Source of the DNA: Candidatus Allofournierella pullistercoris
GTDB taxonomy: Bacteria > Bacillota > Clostridia > Oscillospirales > Ruminococcaceae
Assembly (NCBI GenBank): GCA_018883715.1
Contig: JAHLFP010000066.1
Span: forward strand, 1-43,429
Direction of reading: 5' to 3'
DNA: 43,429 bases
Part shown: positions 41,126 through 43,429 of the stretch, one piece after another
How positions within the stretch are numbered: position 1 is the stretch's first letter
Layout of the letters: each line of letters opens with the position of its first letter
Notes under the pieces: generated by a model
The model's database searches: none
Told to the model about the DNA's origin: nothing
Seen by the model: the letters and a program-made list of their open reading frames with translations, nothing else
Position numbers and translations under genes: made by a program

Positions 41126-41674
41126 TTACGACTGGGTTTCAGAGCCCGGCTGGGATTGGTCCGCATACAGGTCCGGCAACTGCTCCAAACTGGCCAGGCC
41201 AAAGGTGCGCAAAAATACATCTGTGGTGCGGAAAGAAATGGGCCTGCCGGGAAGCTCCAGCCGTCCTGCTTCCTCCACCAGTCCCCGTTCCAGCAATTTG
41301 GCAATGGTGGAAGAGGAATCTACCCCTCGCACCTGCTCCACAAAGCCACGGGACACGGGCTGGTTGTACGCAATAATGGCCAGCACCTCCAAAGCGGCCT
41401 GGGAAAGGGGGCTGTTTCTCCGGTTGTCCAGCACCTGCTTCACCGGCTCTTGCACTTCGTCTTTGGTTGCCATCTGCCACTTATCCGCCAAAACCAGCAG
41501 GCAGATGCCGTGTTCCGGTTTGCTGTACTCTTTTTGCAACAAGGCCAGAATTTCCTCCACCGCCGGCTCTTCCAATCCCACCGCCTGGGCAATACGCTGA
41601 ACGCTGATGGGCTCGCCATGGGCAAACAGAATGGCTTCCACAGCGGCCTTATATTGTTTTTGCTCTTGGGTCAC
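41126..41674 (-). CDS. scpB: Segregation and condensation protein B
   Basis: 182 residues forming two winged-helix domains (YKAAVEAILFAHGEPISVQR; SQAALEVLAIIAYNQPVSRG; VRGVDSSSTIAKLLERGLVE). Binds ScpA and SMC to load and condense chromosomes. 17 bp after scpA. Confidence 0.96.
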   Translation of the reverse strand: MTQEQKQYKAAVEAILFAHGEPISVQRIAQAVGLEEPAVEEILALLQKEYSKPEHGICLLVLADKWQMATKDEVQEPVKQVLDNRRNSPLSQAALEVLAIIAYNQPVSRGFVEQVRGVDSSSTIAKLLERGLVEEAGRLELPGRPISFRTTDVFLRTFGLASLEQLPDLYADQSQPGSETQS

Positions 41675-41691
41675 TGTTTTTCCTCCTCAGG

Positions 41692-42396
41692 CTACTTGGA
41701 TGAATTGCGGTGGATGGACAGGGTTTCGTCCGCTTCAATCTGCAACCGCCCTGCACGAATCAATTCCAGCACCGCCAGAAAGGTGGCCACGGTGTGACTG
41801 CGACTCTCCTTGCGGGAAAACAACTGACGCAGGGAGTTCACCTGCCCCAGCACCAAATTCCGAAGCACATACACCACTCGGCTTGCCACCGATACAAAAG
41901 GCGCTGTCACAAGGGGCTCAAACTGGTGTACAGTGGGTTGCTTTTTGCGTTTCACCTTGCCCATCATCTGTTGCATGGCTCGCAACAGGATAGACGGTTC
42001 ATGGCGATATTCGTACACGCTGTCCCACTCCATCTCCAAAGGACTGCGGACAAAGCTGCAATGTTGCAAGGCCTGTTCACCCATCTGCCTTGCCACTTCC
42101 TTACAGGCGCTGTATTCAATCAACTGCCCGGTAAGCTCCTCTTTCATCCGCTGGGCTTCTTCACTGCGGGGCAAAAGGAGAAAACTTTTCATCTGGACAA
42201 GACGGGCCGCCATCTCGATGAATTCGCTGGCCACATCCATCCGGTTTTGTTGCAACTGGTTGATAATGGCGGTGTACTGGTCAATTAAGTCCAGAATTGC
42301 AATGTCATACAGATTCATCTTGTTTTTGCTCACCAGATACAACAGCACGTCCAGCGGGCCGTCAAATTCTTCCAGATGAAACGTTAGATTTTCCAT
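41692..42396 (-). CDS. scpA: Segregation and condensation protein A
   Basis: 234 residues of the kleisin family: LTFHLEEFDGPLDVLLYLVS, MNLYDIAILDLIDQYTAIIN, EFIEMAARLVQMKSFLLLPR at the N-terminus, and the C-terminal winged helix (VATFLAVLELIRAGRLQIEA). Bridges the SMC heads together with ScpB. 15 bp after the M50 gene. Confidence 0.97.
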   Translation of the reverse strand: MENLTFHLEEFDGPLDVLLYLVSKNKMNLYDIAILDLIDQYTAIINQLQQNRMDVASEFIEMAARLVQMKSFLLLPRSEEAQRMKEELTGQLIEYSACKEVARQMGEQALQHCSFVRSPLEMEWDSVYEYRHEPSILLRAMQQMMGKVKRKKQPTVHQFEPLVTAPFVSVASRVVYVLRNLVLGQVNSLRQLFSRKESRSHTVATFLAVLELIRAGRLQIEADETLSIHRNSSK

Positions 42397-42411
42397 ACAA
42401 TTCCTTTCCTA

Positions 42412-43086
42412 TCAAGTAAATACGGCCTGACTTGCCATATAAATCTGGTCCACATACCCGGTTGCCAGGTTCAAAAAATTCAGGGCAATCTGGTTCATCC
42501 AGGCCAGAGGCGCATCAAACACCCCCATCACCAGCAGGACAAACATGGCAATAAACAGATACCGCTCGTATTGCATCACCCGGAAATACCATTTGGACGG
42601 CAAAAACAGGGTTGCAATACGGCTTCCGTCAAAAGGTGGCACGGGCAGAAGATTAAAAATCGCCAGCGAAAGGTTCAAGCTGACCAGAACCTGTAAAAAC
42701 AGCTCCACCACACCCCAAAGCATGGTCTGGGGCGCAAAATAATAGACAAGTTTATCCAAAACAACAAAAAGATAGGCCGCCAAAAAATTGGACAGTGGCC
42801 CTGCCGCCGCGCTGAGCGCCATGCCTACCTTGGGGTTTTTGTATCGAGTGGGATACACCGGAACCGGCTTTGCCCAACCCACCCCCGCAACCATCATGCA
42901 CAGTGCACCCATCAAATCAAAATGGGCAAGGGGGTTCAGGGTCAAGCGTCCCATGTTTTTTGCTGTGGGGTCGCCCAGCTTGGCGCTTGCCCAGGCATGG
43001 GCGCTTTCATGAAGAGGAATCGCCAACAGCATTCCAATCCCTCGCATGAGCCAGATTACCAATACTCCTCTGCTCATCAGTCCCAT
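42412..43086 (-). CDS. Site-2-protease-like M50 membrane metallopeptidase
   Basis: 224 residues with about five helices. Zinc motif HESAHAW (HExxH) in the first helix, NPLAHFDLMGALCM after it, and the third ligand region LLPVPPFDGSR (PxDG type). An intramembrane protease of the short M50B type, common directly upstream of scpA in Firmicutes. Substrate unknown. Likely first gene of the operon down to 38777. Confidence 0.93.
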   Translation of the reverse strand: MGLMSRGVLVIWLMRGIGMLLAIPLHESAHAWASAKLGDPTAKNMGRLTLNPLAHFDLMGALCMMVAGVGWAKPVPVYPTRYKNPKVGMALSAAAGPLSNFLAAYLFVVLDKLVYYFAPQTMLWGVVELFLQVLVSLNLSLAIFNLLPVPPFDGSRIATLFLPSKWYFRVMQYERYLFIAMFVLLVMGVFDAPLAWMNQIALNFLNLATGYVDQIYMASQAVFT

Positions 43087-43249
43087 GGTGGCTCTCCTCT
43101 CGCTTGTAAATCAATTTTCTTTGCAGTTTTATAACCGTGTTTATCATACCTTATTACAGAGAAAAAAGCAACCTTGCCCCCAAAGCGGGGTTTTCCTGCC
43201 TGATTTTTAGATTGTCTTCCGTTTTTTCAATATATTTTTCAAAAAGGTC

Positions 43250-43278
43250 TTGATTTTTTTCTCATTCCTTGGTATCAT
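43250..43278 (+). promoter_or_regulatory. rpmB promoter
   Basis: TTGATT (43250-43255), 17-bp spacer, TATCAT (43273-43278), ~30-nt leader. Confidence 0.75.
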
Positions 43279-43313
43279 ATTCTAGCAACTTAAGTTATGA
43301 GGAGGTGCAGCAA

Positions 43314-43429
43314 ATGGCAAAGTGCAATTGTTGTGGCAAGGGCGTTTCTTTTGGTATCCAGGTTTCCCACTCTCATCGTCGGTCTAACCGCACCTGGAAG
43401 CCCAATGTGAAGCGTGTTAAGGCTATTGT
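43314..43429 (+). CDS. rpmB: 50S ribosomal protein L28 (partial, C-terminus outside window)
   Basis: The 38 complete codons read MAKCNCCGKGVSFGIQVSHS then HRRSNRTWKPNVKRVKAI, the L28 N-terminus. GAGGAGG is eight bases before the ATG at 43314. CNCCGKG keeps the zinc-type cysteines (C+ form). Cut by the window edge. Confidence 0.95.
   Translation, partial: MAKCNCCGKGVSFGIQVSHSHRRSNRTWKPNVKRVKAI

Noticed and set aside
43160..43190. Hairpin CCCC-aaagc-GGGG-TTTT upstream of rpmB
   Set aside because: Only four G-C pairs; no gene ends here on the plus strand, so a terminator role is unlikely.

Overview
The window looks like a chromosomal segment of a Gram-positive anaerobe of the class Clostridia, probably an Oscillospiraceae/Ruminococcaceae-type gut commensal. 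This placement is inferred from gene content and order: SAM-I and FMN riboswitches, an M50-protease/scpA/scpB/DUF2953/gerW/pseudouridine-synthase cluster, a DUF951-prfA-Sua5-coaE-transglycosylase-M18 cluster, a SpoVB-like flippase, DUF4364, and cohesin/dockerin proteins. Base composition is roughly balanced in most genes, with AT-rich spacers. There are no rRNA or tRNA genes, no CRISPR array and no intact insertion sequence.

Left part (1-16157), surface and stress accessory region, all on the minus strand. It holds a partial giant fibro-slime/Cna-B surface protein, an ArsR-SdpI pair with a striking operator palindrome, a two-component system, a small two-helix membrane protein, an OhrR regulator behind a truncated glutathione peroxidase, and a 37-kDa nucleoid-associated protein. 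It ends in a two-gene operon: a 1,894-residue dockerin-bearing M60 (enhancin/mucinase-type) metallopeptidase followed 32 bp later by a membrane-anchored cohesin protein. This operon is the best candidate for an unusual system. It looks like a self-contained cell-surface device in which the cohesin displays the mucin protease.

Middle (16158-28107). A MOP-family flippase is followed by a plus-strand group (purine nucleoside phosphorylase, Mrp/Nbp35 ATPase, MscL and a translationally coupled 47-aa membrane peptide). A minus-strand housekeeping operon follows (DUF951, RF1, Sua5, CoaE, lytic transglycosylase, M18 aminopeptidase; several ATGA overlaps). Next come an S1-domain protein with DUF4364 and a divergent flavin-reductase/HxlR pair.

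Right part (28108-43429). An AT-rich GrpB gene sits between two imperfect direct repeats, which suggests acquisition. It is followed by guaA; a CNNM/CorC-type transporter behind a ~290-nt structured leader with a strong promoter, a small upstream ORF and a terminator-like hairpin; ridA; coaD; a diaminopimelate-decarboxylase-like gene; metK with a SAM-I riboswitch; ribU with an FMN riboswitch; an MscS channel whose promoter carries four copies of a 7-bp motif in two inverted repeats; the RluB-GerW-DUF2953-ScpB-ScpA-M50 operon; and the start of rpmB.

Coordinates and motifs were read from the sequence. Family names rest on recognised motifs. Interactions such as cohesin-dockerin binding, and regulatory roles, are inferences.
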